A model generated the notes under the pieces. The model was not told the origin of the DNA. It did no database searches and saw only the letters and a list, made by a program, of their open reading frames with translations. 64,000 nt of DNA from Paracoccus chinensis (GTDB lineage Bacteria; Pseudomonadota; Alphaproteobacteria; Rhodobacterales; Rhodobacteraceae), in NCBI RefSeq assembly GCF_900102885.1, contig NZ_FNGE01000008.1:124001-188000 (forward strand), read 5' to 3'. The stretch's first letter is position 1; each line of letters starts with the position of its first letter. This document shows, one piece after another, positions 28,244-37,218 of the stretch. Both the position numbers and the translations under genes were made by a program.

Positions 28244-30139
28244 ATGGGCTACCAGGACATCTACGCCGCGTGGAAGAACGATCCCGAGGGCTTCTGGATG
28301 GAGGCCGCTCAGGACATCGACTGGGTCAAGCCGCCCAGCCACGCTTTCTTCGACCAGGGGCCGGCGGGCGAGTGGTTCGCGGATGCCCAGGTCAACGCCT
28401 GCTGGAACGCCGTGGACCGCCATGTCGAAGCCGGGCGCGGCGAGCAGCTGGCCGTGATCCACGACAGCCCGATCACCCATTCCTACCGCGGTATCACCTA
28501 TCGCGAACTGCGCGACCGGGTCGCGCGCCTCGCCGGCGCCCTGCGCGACAAGGGCGTCCAGAAGGGCGACCGCGTCATCATCTACATGCCGATGGTGCCC
28601 GAGGCGCTGGAGGCGATGCTGGCCTGCTCACGCCTGGGCGCCATCCATTCCGTCGTCTTCGGGGGTTTCGCCGCGCATGAGCTTGCGGTCCGCATCGACG
28701 ACTGCACCCCCAAGGCGATCATCGCCGCCTCCTGCGGGTTGGAGCCGGGCCGCGTCGTCCACTACAAGCCGCTGCTCGACCGCGCGATCGAGGAAGCCAG
28801 GCACAAGCCCGAGTTCTGCGTGATCTTCCAGCGCGAGCAGGAGGTCGCCGAGCTGATCGAGGGCCGCGACCATGCCTGGCACAGCTTCCAGTATGGTGTG
28901 GAACCCGCCGACTGCGTTCCGGTCGAGGGGAACCATCCGCACTATATCCTCTATACCTCGGGCACGACGGGTCAGCCCAAGGGCGTCGTCCGCCACACGG
29001 CGGGCCATATCGTCGCGCTGAACTGGACGATGAAGAACATCTACGGCATCGACGCGGGCGATGTCTTCTGGGCGGCGTCCGACGTGGGCTGGGTCGTGGG
29101 CCACAGCTACATCTGCTATGGCCCGCTGCTGGCCGGGGCAACGACCATCGTCTTCGAGGGCAAGCCCGTCGGCACCCCCGATCCTGGCATCTTCGGCCGC
29201 ATCATCCAGAACCACAAGGTCAAGGTCTTCTTCACCGCGCCCACCGCCATCCGCGCGGTCAAGCGCGAGGACCCCGCCTGCCTCTATATGCGCGACTACA
29301 GCCTCAAGTCGCTGAAGGCCGTGTTCTTGGCGGGCGAGCGGGCGGACCCCGACACGGTGCAATGGGTGGAACAGAACCTCAACGTGCCAGTGATCGACCA
29401 CTGGTGGCAGACCGAAACGGGCTGGGCCATCGCCGCCAATCCCTTCGGAATTGAGACCCTGCCCATCAAGCACGGCAGTCCCTCGGTCCCCATGCCCGGC
29501 TATGATGTGCAGGTGCTGGACGAAGCGGGGCACCCGGTGCCGCCCGGCACCTTGGGCGCCATTGCGATCAAGCGGCCCCTGCCCCCCGGCACCCTGCCGA
29601 CCCTGTGGAACGCCGAGGACCGCTTCCGCAAATCCTACCTGACCACCTTCCCCGGCTATTACGAGACCGGCGACGCGGGCTACATCGACGAGGATGGCTA
29701 CCTCTACATCATGGCCCGCACCGACGACGTCATCAACGTGGCGGGCCACCGGCTTTCGACGGGTGCGATGGAGGAAGTGCTGGCCTCGCACCCCGCTGTC
29801 GCGGAATGCGCTGTGATCGGGGTGGCGGATTCGCTGAAAGGTCAGACTCCGCTGGGCTTCCTGTGCCTCAAGAAGGGCGTGGAGATCGCGCCCGAGCAGA
29901 TCGGCCGCGAGGTCGTGAAGATGGTCCGGGACCGCATCGGCCCGGTCGCAGCCTTCAAGGACACGGTCGTGGTGGACCGGCTGCCCAAGACGCGTTCGGG
30001 CAAGATCCTGCGCGCGACGATGGCCAAGATCGCGGATGGCGAGGAGTTCAAGATGCCCGCCACCATCGACGACCCGGCGATCCTGGACGAGATCCGCGAG
30101 GCATTGCGCAAGGCCGGCCACATGGCGGCCAACGCATGA
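28244..30139 (+). CDS. prpE: Propionyl-CoA synthetase (propionate-CoA ligase)
   Basis: 631-residue AMP-forming acyl-CoA synthetase of the PrpE type. The phosphate loop YTSGTTGQPKGV, the adenylate site DHWWQTETGWAI, the hinge region YLYIMARTDDVINVAGHR in its core, and the C-terminal lysine loop PKTRSGKILR are intact. HPHYILYTSGTTG and the early DWVKPP match PrpE rather than acetyl-CoA synthetase. GAGGGGGA is well placed before ATG 28244. It activates propionate for the methylmalonyl-CoA or methylcitrate route. The upstream TTTGCAAA motifs suggest ScfR-type control. Confidence 0.93.
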   Translation: MGYQDIYAAWKNDPEGFWMEAAQDIDWVKPPSHAFFDQGPAGEWFADAQVNACWNAVDRHVEAGRGEQLAVIHDSPITHSYRGITYRELRDRVARLAGALRDKGVQKGDRVIIYMPMVPEALEAMLACSRLGAIHSVVFGGFAAHELAVRIDDCTPKAIIAASCGLEPGRVVHYKPLLDRAIEEARHKPEFCVIFQREQEVAELIEGRDHAWHSFQYGVEPADCVPVEGNHPHYILYTSGTTGQPKGVVRHTAGHIVALNWTMKNIYGIDAGDVFWAASDVGWVVGHSYICYGPLLAGATTIVFEGKPVGTPDPGIFGRIIQNHKVKVFFTAPTAIRAVKREDPACLYMRDYSLKSLKAVFLAGERADPDTVQWVEQNLNVPVIDHWWQTETGWAIAANPFGIETLPIKHGSPSVPMPGYDVQVLDEAGHPVPPGTLGAIAIKRPLPPGTLPTLWNAEDRFRKSYLTTFPGYYETGDAGYIDEDGYLYIMARTDDVINVAGHRLSTGAMEEVLASHPAVAECAVIGVADSLKGQTPLGFLCLKKGVEIAPEQIGREVVKMVRDRIGPVAAFKDTVVVDRLPKTRSGKILRATMAKIADGEEFKMPATIDDPAILDEIREALRKAGHMAANA

Positions 30140-30152
30140 ACTGACAGGATCA

Positions 30153-30177
30153 GGGCCGCCATGCACCTCGGCGGCCC
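30153..30177. terminator. Bidirectional terminator-like hairpin between prpE and aroA
   Basis: GGGCCGCC at 30153-30160 pairs perfectly with GGCGGCCC at 30170-30177 across a 9-base loop, between two convergent genes. No U-run is seen on either side. Confidence 0.55.
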
Positions 30178-30222
30178 GGTCTCGTACGAACGGCGCCCGT
30201 ACGCGGAGCGCCGGTCCGGCTG

Positions 30223-31554
30223 TCAGCCGATCTGCGCCCCCAGCCGCGTCATCAGCGGCACGAAGTCGGGGAAGCTGGTCGCGATCGGGCCGGCGTCATC
30301 CACGGCAATCGGCTGCTCCGAGGCGAGCCCCGCGACCAGGAAGGACATCGCGATGCGGTGGTCGAGATGCGTGGCGCAGGTCGCCCCGCCCGCAAGGCCG
30401 CCCGTGCCGTGAACGGTCAGGCTGTCGCGGGTTTCCTCGATCCGTGCGCCGTTCGCCTCCAGCCCCCGCGCCATGGCGTCGATGCGGTCGCTTTCCTTGA
30501 CGCGCAGTTCCGCCACGCCGTTCATCACCGTCGTCCCTTCAGCAAAGGTCGCGATCACCGACAGGATCGGGAACTCGTCGATCATGCTGGCCGCGCGCTC
30601 GGCCGAAACGGTCACGCCGCGCAGGGGGCCATGGCGGACGATCAGGTCAGCCACGGGCTCGCCCCCCTCCTCGCGCTGGTTCTCCCAGGTGAGATCGGCG
30701 CCCATCTCCTCCAGCGTGACGTAGAGCCCGTCACGGGTCGGGTTGCGGCTGACGCCCGGCACGCGGATTTCCGATCCCGGCACGATCAGCGCCGCGGCCA
30801 CAGGGAAGGCGGCCGAGCTTGGGTCGCGCGGCACGGCGACCGTGCAGGGGCGCAGTTCGGGGCGGCCGGTCAGGGTGATGACGCGGCCTTCAGCGGTCAC
30901 CTCGGTCGTGACGTTCGCACCGAAGCCCGCCAGCATGCGCTCGGTATGGTCACGGGTCGGCTCGGTCTCGATGACAACCGTCTGCCCGGGGGCATTGAGG
31001 CCCGCCAGCAGCACCGCCGACTTGATCTGCGCGCTGGCGACAGGCGTGCGGTACAGCACCGGCGCGGGGTCAGCCGCGCCCCGGATCGTCAGCGGCAGCA
31101 GCCCGCCCTCGCGTGCCGTGACCTGCGCGCCGAAGAGTTCCAGCGGGTCTGTGATGCGCCGCATGGGACGGCGCGAGAGGCTGGGGTCGCCCGTGAAGGT
31201 CGCGGTGATGGGCGTTGTCGCCATGGCGCCCATGATCAGTCGGACGCCAGTGCCGGAGTTGCCGCAGTCGATCACGCCCTCGGGCTCGGCAAAGCCACCG
31301 ACGCCCACGCCATGGACGACCCACTCGCCCTCGCCCACGCGCTGCACCTCGGCACCGAAGGCCTGCATGGCCTTGGCCGTGTCCAGCACATCCTGCCCTT
31401 CCAGCAGGCCAGTGATACGGGTTTCACCCACCGCCAAGGCACCCAGGATCAGCGCGCGGTGGCTGACGGACTTGTCGCCGGGCACCTGCGCCTCGCCCTT
31501 GAGCGGACCCGAGCGGCGGGCGGACATGGGCAGGGGTTCGGCGCTGTGCGACAT
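30223..31554 (-). CDS. aroA: 3-phosphoshikimate 1-carboxyvinyltransferase (EPSP synthase, class II-like)
   Basis: 443 residues, the sixth step of the shikimate pathway (shikimate-3-phosphate plus PEP to EPSP). [12 protein letters not shown] near residue 25, [29 protein letters not shown] and ELRVKESDR mark the two-domain fold. [20 protein letters not shown] and the RPMRRI segment resemble class II enzymes such as that of Agrobacterium CP4. At the PEP/glyphosate contact the sequence is NSGTG (residues 99-103), with glycine where CP4 has alanine. AAGGAGAG directs the start at 31554. It is the last gene of the long minus-strand block. Confidence 0.95.
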   Translation of the reverse strand: MSHSAEPLPMSARRSGPLKGEAQVPGDKSVSHRALILGALAVGETRITGLLEGQDVLDTAKAMQAFGAEVQRVGEGEWVVHGVGVGGFAEPEGVIDCGNSGTGVRLIMGAMATTPITATFTGDPSLSRRPMRRITDPLELFGAQVTAREGGLLPLTIRGAADPAPVLYRTPVASAQIKSAVLLAGLNAPGQTVVIETEPTRDHTERMLAGFGANVTTEVTAEGRVITLTGRPELRPCTVAVPRDPSSAAFPVAAALIVPGSEIRVPGVSRNPTRDGLYVTLEEMGADLTWENQREEGGEPVADLIVRHGPLRGVTVSAERAASMIDEFPILSVIATFAEGTTVMNGVAELRVKESDRIDAMARGLEANGARIEETRDSLTVHGTGGLAGGATCATHLDHRIAMSFLVAGLASEQPIAVDDAGPIATSFPDFVPLMTRLGAQIG

Positions 31555-31615
31555 GGGGCTCTCCTTCATTCGGGCGAGACCTTAGCGCGGGCCGCGCGGC
31601 CCTGCCATCGTCTGT

Positions 31616-31639
31616 CTGCAAATATCCCCGCCGGAGGCG
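31616..31639 (-). repeat. GGGGATATTTG-type intergenic element after trmB
   Basis: Read on the minus strand, CCTCCGGCGGGGATATTTG starts 11 bases beyond the trmB stop. A related copy (CCCCCGGGATATTT) lies at 32412-32440. From memory such GGGGATATTT strings recur after genes in Rhodobacteraceae genomes; only these two are visible here. Confidence 0.4.
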
Positions 31640-31648
31640 CGGGCCACG

Positions 31649-32344
31649 TCAGCGTCGGAAGGTGGCGTAATGCGGCACGCGGCCCTCGCGCAGCGCCTTC
31701 TGCTCGTAGCGGGTGGAGTGCCAGTCGCTCCAAGGCTCCGGCCCATCATGGACCAGCGTGAAACCGGCTTTCGGCACTTCCTCGAGCGCCTGGCGCATGT
31801 AGTCGGGGATGTCGGTCGCGACGCGGAACTCGGCGCCGGGGGCCATGACGCGGTGCAGCGGGATCAGGTGCTCGGGCGTGACGAAGCGGCGGCGATGGTG
31901 CCGCGCCTTGGGCCAGGGGTCGGGGTAGTTGAGGAAGGCCTTGGCGATCGAGCCGTCGGGCAGCACGTCCATCAGGTCGCGGGCATCGCCCGGATGGACG
32001 CTGACATTGGACACGCCCGCCGCGCGGATCTTGCCCAGCAGCATGGCGACGCCATTGATGAAGGGCTCGCAGCCGATGATGCCGATCTGCGGATAGCGGG
32101 CAGCCATGGCGACCATGTGCTCTCCGCCGCCGAAGCCGACCTCGAGCCAGACGGGGCGGTCGTCCCCGAAGATCGCGGCGGGGACGATAGGGGTGCGGTC
32201 TGGGTTCTCCTCGACCGTGATCCCGCGCGGGCGCAGGCTGCCGAGATCCTCGGACAGGTAGCCCTTCTGGCTTTGCCGCAGGGTCTTGCCGTGGCGCCGG
32301 CCGTAGAAGTTGCGGTGCGTGGGGGTGGGATCGAACTCGCTCAT
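31649..32344 (-). CDS. trmB: tRNA (guanine-46-N7)-methyltransferase
   Basis: 231 residues of the TrmB family, methylating G46 in the tRNA variable loop with SAM. The N-terminal FYGRRHGKTLR, the SAM site LEVGFGGGEHMVAMA, GCEPFINGVA, and the catalytic/tRNA-binding FLNYPDPWPKARHHRRR are present in order. ATG 32344 is used because the upstream 24 codons are proline- and arginine-rich noise. It sits between rnj and aroA, flanked by hairpin and ATATTT elements. Confidence 0.94.
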   Translation of the reverse strand: MSEFDPTPTHRNFYGRRHGKTLRQSQKGYLSEDLGSLRPRGITVEENPDRTPIVPAAIFGDDRPVWLEVGFGGGEHMVAMAARYPQIGIIGCEPFINGVAMLLGKIRAAGVSNVSVHPGDARDLMDVLPDGSIAKAFLNYPDPWPKARHHRRRFVTPEHLIPLHRVMAPGAEFRVATDIPDYMRQALEEVPKAGFTLVHDGPEPWSDWHSTRYEQKALREGRVPHYATFRR

Positions 32345-32411
32345 GCGGGGGCGATGCCAAGGCGGCGGCGGAAGGTCAAGCGGCAAGGCCGGACGGGGGC
32401 ACTGCCCCCGC

Positions 32412-32440
32412 CGCACTTCGTGCGCCCCCGGGATATTTCT
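32412..32440 (+). repeat. CCCCCGGGATATTT-type intergenic element
   Basis: A short hairpin (GCAC-TTC-GTGC) runs into CCCCCGGGATATTT in the trmB-rnj spacer. It resembles the element at 31616-31639 on the other strand. Confidence 0.4.
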
Positions 32441-32454
32441 CCGAAGAAGAAGGT

Positions 32455-32479
32455 CAGGGTGCCGGGCTGCGGCACCCTG
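32455..32479 (-). terminator. Intrinsic terminator after rnj
   Basis: CAGGGTGCCG at 32455-32464 pairs perfectly with CGGCACCCTG at 32470-32479 across GGCTG. On the minus strand the stem is followed by a T-rich run (ACCTTCTTCTTC). It starts 3 bases after the ribonuclease J stop. Confidence 0.7.
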
Positions 32480-32482
32480 CGC

Positions 32483-34156
32483 TCAGTCGGCGGCAAGGCG
32501 GCTGATGATGACCTTGACCTCGGGCTTCTTGCCGACCTCCTCCATCGAGACCTGGCGGACGATGCGGCGGACGCCCTCGTCCAGCTTCTTGTCGTTCATC
32601 ACCGTCGCGTCGTCCACACGGTCGAGGTAGTCGGCCAGCTCGCTTTCGATATGGCGCGCCAGCGGCACGCCCGCGCGGCCCTGCGCGGCAAGGCCCATCG
32701 TTTCCACCCAAGCGTCGGGCAGAATCTCGTCGTTCTCGTCCACGATGACCGAGACGGTGGCATGTCCGTTCAGCGCCATGCGGATGCGGTCGCGCACCAC
32801 CCCGTCCATCGCCCCGATCAGCACGTTGCCGTCCAGGTAGATGCGGCCAGTTTCGACCTCGTCCACGACGCGGGGGCGGTCGCCCGCCAGGTCGATCATG
32901 GTGCCGTTGGTCACGATTTCCGAGATCATGCCCTTGGCCTGCGCCAGCCTGGCATGCTCGCGCAGATGCATGTGCTCGCCATGCATCGGGATCACGATGC
33001 GGGGCTTCAGCAGGTCATGGACCGCCTCAAGGTCGGGGCGGTTGGCGTGGCCCGAGACGTGGTAAAGGCCCGAATCCGCGTCGAAGACGTTCACGCCGAT
33101 GCGGCTGAGGTTGTTCATGATGCGGCCGACCGGGCGCTCGTTCCCCGGGATCGTGCGGCTGGAGAAGAGGAAGCTGTCGCCCTCCTTCAGCTCGATGCCC
33201 AGGTAGCGGCCCATCGACAGCTGCATCGAGGCCGCACGGCGCTCGCCCTGGCTGCCCGTGACGATCAGCAGCACCTTGTCGCGCCGCAGGTCGACGGCTT
33301 CCTCGGGTCCGATCACGCGGGGGAAGTCGCGCAGGATGCCGGCCTCGGTCGCCGCTGTCACCATCTTGCGCATGGCCCGGCCCAGCAGGCAGACCTGCCG
33401 CCCGGCCGCGGTTCCGGCATCCGCCAGCGTCTTGAGCCGCGCGATGTTGGACGCGAAGGTCGTCGCCACCACCATCTGTTTCTGCGCCACCACCCAGTCA
33501 AGAAGCGGGTTCGCCAGCACGGCCTCGGACCGGCCCGGATGGCGGGTGAAGACGTTGGTCGAATCGCACATCAGCGCGGTGATTGGCACCTCGCCCGCGA
33601 TCTCGTGCCACAGGATCGGATCGAAGGCCTCGCCCACGATGGGGGTTCCGTCCAGCTTGAAGTCGCCCGAATGGACGATGCGGCCCGCGGGTGTGTCGAT
33701 GATCAGGGCCGCGCTTTCCGGGATCGAGTGGCTGACGGGCACGAACTGGACGCGGAAGGGACCGGCCTCGACCACCTCGGGGCGGGCGCCGACGGTGCGC
33801 AGCTTGTCGACGGGCTGGCCCGCCTCCTCCATCTTCATGCGGGCAAGCGCACCCGTGAAGCGGCGGGTATAGACAGGCGCCCGCAGGCGGTTCCACAGCA
33901 GGCCCAAGGCGCCGACGTGATCCTCGTGCCCGTGGGTGATGAAGATCGCCTCGAGCCGGTCGCGGTTGTCTTCCAGCCAGCGGACGTCGGGCATGATCAG
34001 GTCGATGCCCGGCGCGCTGTCCATGTCGCCGAAGGTCACGCCCAGATCGACCAGGATCAGGCGTTCCCGTCCCGGCTTGCCGTAGCCGTAAACATAGGCG
34101 TTCATGCCGATTTCGCCCGCGCCGCCGAGCGGCAGATAGATCAGGCGTTCAGACAT
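32483..34156 (-). CDS. rnj: Ribonuclease J (metallo-beta-lactamase/beta-CASP)
   Basis: 557-residue RNase with 5'-exonuclease and endonuclease activity in RNA decay and rRNA maturation. The zinc motif THGHEDHVGAL is at residues 74-84 (His75, His77, Asp79, His80). The beta-CASP elements follow: SGDFKLDGTP, VTGSQGERRAAS and the late HVSGHANRPD and PMHGEHMHLREH. The start overlaps the coaX stop by 8 bases. RNase J next to complex I genes is common in alphaproteobacteria. A terminator follows its stop. Confidence 0.94.
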   Translation of the reverse strand: MSERLIYLPLGGAGEIGMNAYVYGYGKPGRERLILVDLGVTFGDMDSAPGIDLIMPDVRWLEDNRDRLEAIFITHGHEDHVGALGLLWNRLRAPVYTRRFTGALARMKMEEAGQPVDKLRTVGARPEVVEAGPFRVQFVPVSHSIPESAALIIDTPAGRIVHSGDFKLDGTPIVGEAFDPILWHEIAGEVPITALMCDSTNVFTRHPGRSEAVLANPLLDWVVAQKQMVVATTFASNIARLKTLADAGTAAGRQVCLLGRAMRKMVTAATEAGILRDFPRVIGPEEAVDLRRDKVLLIVTGSQGERRAASMQLSMGRYLGIELKEGDSFLFSSRTIPGNERPVGRIMNNLSRIGVNVFDADSGLYHVSGHANRPDLEAVHDLLKPRIVIPMHGEHMHLREHARLAQAKGMISEIVTNGTMIDLAGDRPRVVDEVETGRIYLDGNVLIGAMDGVVRDRIRMALNGHATVSVIVDENDEILPDAWVETMGLAAQGRAGVPLARHIESELADYLDRVDDATVMNDKKLDEGVRRIVRQVSMEEVGKKPEVKVIISRLAAD

Positions 34157-34928
34157 TGCCCATCTCCTTGTTGTAATCGTGGATGAGCCGCAGCCCGTGC
34201 ATTGTCAGGTCGTCGTCCCAGCGGTCGAACAGATCCTCGATCTGGTCGAACAGCGCGGCCAGCCCTCCGGTTGCAATGATCTTCATGGGACGGCCGCGTT
34301 CGGCGGCGATGCGCGAACAGATCTCGCGCACGAGGCCGGCATAGCCCCAGAAGACGCCGGACTGGATGCATTCGACGGTGTTTGTGCCGATGACCTGCGC
34401 GGGACGGGAGATATCGACATGGGGCAGCGAGGCCGCGCCCATGTGCAGGGCTTCCAGCGACAGGTTCACGCCGGGCGAGATCACGCCACCGACATAGGCG
34501 CCATCCTCGCCCACCACGTCGAAGGTGGTCGCGGTGCCGAAATCCACCACCACGAGGTCCGGACCGTAGCGGTCGAAGGCCGCCCAGGTGTTCACGATGC
34601 GGTCGGGTCCGACCACGGTGCCCGCATCGACGCGCGGGGGCGCGGGCAGCAGGCAGTCGGGCTTGCCCACGACCAGTGGCCGGGTGTCGAAGTAGCGGTT
34701 GCAGAGGACGCGCAGGTTGAACACCACGCGCGGCACGGTCGAGCTGATGATGCAGCCGTCCACCTCGACCTCAAGCTTGCTCAGCGCCATCAAAGAGCGC
34801 AGCCAGACGAAATATTCGTCCGCCGTGCGGCGATGATCGGTGGCGATGCGCCAGTGGGACAGGAAGCGTTCGCCGTCCCAGATCGAGAACAGGGTGTTGG
34901 TGTTACCGGTGTCGATGCAGAGAAGCAT
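34149..34928 (-). CDS. coaX: Type III pantothenate kinase
   Basis: 259 residues of the CoaX family, the first step of coenzyme A synthesis. The N-terminal phosphate-binding DTGNTNTLFSIWDG, the central GPDRIVNTWAAFDRYG and DFGTATTFDVV, and GGVISPGVNLSLEAL fit the ASKHA-fold type III enzyme. It starts one base inside the birA stop (TGATG) and overlaps rnj by 8 bases, so birA-coaX-rnj are tightly coupled. Confidence 0.95.
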   Translation of the reverse strand: MLLCIDTGNTNTLFSIWDGERFLSHWRIATDHRRTADEYFVWLRSLMALSKLEVEVDGCIISSTVPRVVFNLRVLCNRYFDTRPLVVGKPDCLLPAPPRVDAGTVVGPDRIVNTWAAFDRYGPDLVVVDFGTATTFDVVGEDGAYVGGVISPGVNLSLEALHMGAASLPHVDISRPAQVIGTNTVECIQSGVFWGYAGLVREICSRIAAERGRPMKIIATGGLAALFDQIEDLFDRWDDDLTMHGLRLIHDYNKEMGNV

Positions 34929-35713
34929 CAGGCGACCTCGTCGAAGAAGACCTCGGCGGCGGGGATGACCTCGCGGCCGGCGGCGGTGGTCAGGACCAGG
35001 GCGCCGCTGTCGTCGATCCCCTCGAACCGGCCGGTGCGGCTGGTGGCGCCGGTGCGGGCGGTGATCGTCTGGCCAAGCCGTGCCGCGCGGGCGGTCCAGG
35101 CCGTGCGGATCGGGCCGAAGCCATAGGCCGCCAGCTGCTGCTGCCAGCGTGCGAAGGCGGGGGCGAGCAGGTCCAGGAATTCCTCGGGCGCGACGGCATG
35201 GCCGGTTTCGCCCAGGACCGAGACGGGCGGGACGGCGCCGGGTTCCAGCGCGCCGGGATCGGGGGCGGCGGCCAGGTTGACGCCAATGCCAACGGCCAGC
35301 AGCGACACGTCGCGCCCCTGCCCCGCGCTTTCCAGAAGAATGCCCGCGACCTTGCCGCCATTCAGCAGGACGTCGTTCGGCCACTTGATCGCCAGCCGGG
35401 CGGCCGGACCGCAGACAGCCGACAGCGCCTCGTGCAGCGCCAAGGCCGCGACAAAGCTGTAAAGTGACACATCGGCAGGCGAGCCCTGCGGGCGCAGCGC
35501 CAGGGTCGCGGCAAAGTTTCCGGCCGGCATGGACCAGGTGCGGCCACGGCGGCCCCGCCCGGCGTCCTGCCTGCGCGTCATGATCCAGATCGGCCCTGCC
35601 AAGGACGTGCCGAGGCGGGCCGCCTCGGCATTGGTGCTGTCCGTCTGCTCGAGGATCAGGCGGCCGACGCCCTGCGGCCAGGACGCCGACAGCGGCAGAC
35701 TGGCGTCAGTCAA
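34928..35713 (-). CDS. birA: Biotin--[acetyl-CoA-carboxylase] ligase
   Basis: About 261 residues, ligase domain only, with no N-terminal DNA-binding domain. [28 protein letters not shown] and [19 protein letters not shown] in its key residues form the biotinyl-AMP site. It attaches biotin to carboxylases. The start is uncertain: a TTG at 35713 overlaps the nuoN stop by 8 bases and gives a family-like N-terminus; an ATG at 35758 would overlap nuoN by 53 bases. A birA gene directly after nuoN is also my recollection for P. denitrificans. Confidence 0.88.
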   Translation of the reverse strand: MTDASLPLSASWPQGVGRLILEQTDSTNAEAARLGTSLAGPIWIMTRRQDAGRGRRGRTWSMPAGNFAATLALRPQGSPADVSLYSFVAALALHEALSAVCGPAARLAIKWPNDVLLNGGKVAGILLESAGQGRDVSLLAVGIGVNLAAAPDPGALEPGAVPPVSVLGETGHAVAPEEFLDLLAPAFARWQQQLAAYGFGPIRTAWTARAARLGQTITARTGATSRTGRFEGIDDSGALVLTTAAGREVIPAAEVFFDEVA

Positions 35714-37205
35714 CGGGTGCAGTCGCGACGGCGACCGGGGCCGGGATGACGACGGCATTCTCGCCGACCAGCGACAGGGCCGCGCGCTCGGCCGCGGCCT
35801 CGGTGCCGAAGAGCGAGAAGGCGCCGATGATCATCGCAGCCGCCGAGCCCATCAGCGCCACCCACTGTGCGCCGCCCATCCGGGATTCCACCGGCGTGTC
35901 ACGCTGCGTGCCGAAATACATGTAGTAGACGATCCGCAGGTAATAATAGGCGCCGATCACCGAGGCGACCACGCCCAGCACCGACAGCCAGCCCATCTGC
36001 ACGTCCACGGCAGCCTTCAGCACGCCGAACTTTGCAAAGAAGCCCAGCATCGGCGGAACGCCCGTGAGGCTGAAGAGCAGCACGGTCATCGCCAGCGCCT
36101 TCAGCGGCTCGGCCCGCGCCAGCAGGTTCAGGTCGTCGATGGCGGTCACCGGGCGGCCGTCGCGCTCCATCGACAGGATGAAGGCAAAGGTGCCGACGTT
36201 CATGACCGCATAGACGGCCATGTAGATCAGCGTGGACTGGACGCCGAAGACGGTGCCCGCCGCAAGGCCGATCAGGGCGAAGCCGACATGCGCGATCGAG
36301 GAATAGGCCATCAGGCGCTTGATGTCGCGCTGCCCGATCCCGGCGATCGAGCCGAGGAACATCGACAGCACCGCCATGACCGCGATCACCTGCGTCCATT
36401 CGCCCGGAACGCCCCCGAAGGCGCCCCACATCAGCCGCCCGATCATCGCCATGGCGGCGACCTTGGGGGCGGTGGCGAAGAAGGCCGTCACCGGCGTGGG
36501 CGAGCCCTCGTACACGTCGGGCGTCCACATGTGGAAGGGAACCGCCGAGACCTTGAAGGCCAGACCGACCAGCAGGAACACCAGGCCGAAGAGCAGCCCG
36601 ATCGACAGGCGGTCCCCGGTGATCGCCTCCATCACCCCGGCAAGGTTAGTCGTGCCCGCGTAGCCGTAGACCAGCGAGGCGCCGTAAAGCAGCATCCCCG
36701 AGCTGAGCGACCCCAGCACGAAATACTTCAGCCCCGCCTCGGACGAGCGCGCGCTTTCGCGCCGCATGGCCGCGACGACGTAAAGCGCCATCGATTGCAG
36801 CTCGAGCCCCATGTAGAGCGTCAGCAGGTCGCCGGCCGAAACCATGACCATCATGCCGATGACCGCCAGCACCACCAGCACCGGCAGCTCGAAACGCATC
36901 AGGCCATGACGGACCAGATAATCCGCGCTCATCGCCAGCACGCCGGCGGCGGACAGAAGGATCGTCACCTTGGCGAAGCGCGCAAAGGCGTCGTCGATGA
37001 ACATGCCGAAGAAGGCCTGCGCGTCCCCGCGCCCGCCCCAGCCGATCGCGACCGCAGCGACCAGCAGCGCGATCACCGACAGCCACAGCACGGCGCCCGC
37101 GACCCGGTCCTTGCCGAAGAAGGCCCCGAACATCAGCGCGACCAGCGCGAAGACCGACAGCGCCACCTCGGGCATGAGGGTGTAAAGGTCGAGAGACGTC
37201 ATCAT
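35706..37205 (-). CDS. nuoN: NADH-quinone oxidoreductase subunit N
   Basis: 499-residue antiporter-like membrane subunit of complex I, with about 14 transmembrane helices and the conserved lysines of the proton channel (for example in [16 protein letters not shown] and [16 protein letters not shown]). It is the last structural nuo gene. AAGGGG lies before the paired ATGs at 37205/37202. A TTTGCAAA at 36031-36038 is inside the coding sequence and judged to be chance. Confidence 0.96.
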   Translation of the reverse strand: MMTSLDLYTLMPEVALSVFALVALMFGAFFGKDRVAGAVLWLSVIALLVAAVAIGWGGRGDAQAFFGMFIDDAFARFAKVTILLSAAGVLAMSADYLVRHGLMRFELPVLVVLAVIGMMVMVSAGDLLTLYMGLELQSMALYVVAAMRRESARSSEAGLKYFVLGSLSSGMLLYGASLVYGYAGTTNLAGVMEAITGDRLSIGLLFGLVFLLVGLAFKVSAVPFHMWTPDVYEGSPTPVTAFFATAPKVAAMAMIGRLMWGAFGGVPGEWTQVIAVMAVLSMFLGSIAGIGQRDIKRLMAYSSIAHVGFALIGLAAGTVFGVQSTLIYMAVYAVMNVGTFAFILSMERDGRPVTAIDDLNLLARAEPLKALAMTVLLFSLTGVPPMLGFFAKFGVLKAAVDVQMGWLSVLGVVASVIGAYYYLRIVYYMYFGTQRDTPVESRMGGAQWVALMGSAAAMIIGAFSLFGTEAAAERAALSLVGENAVVIPAPVAVATAPVD

Positions 37206-37218
37206 GACGGAATGCCCC

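Noticed and set aside
36031-36038. A third TTTGCAAA copy
   Set aside because: It lies inside nuoN, far from any promoter, so it is taken as chance.
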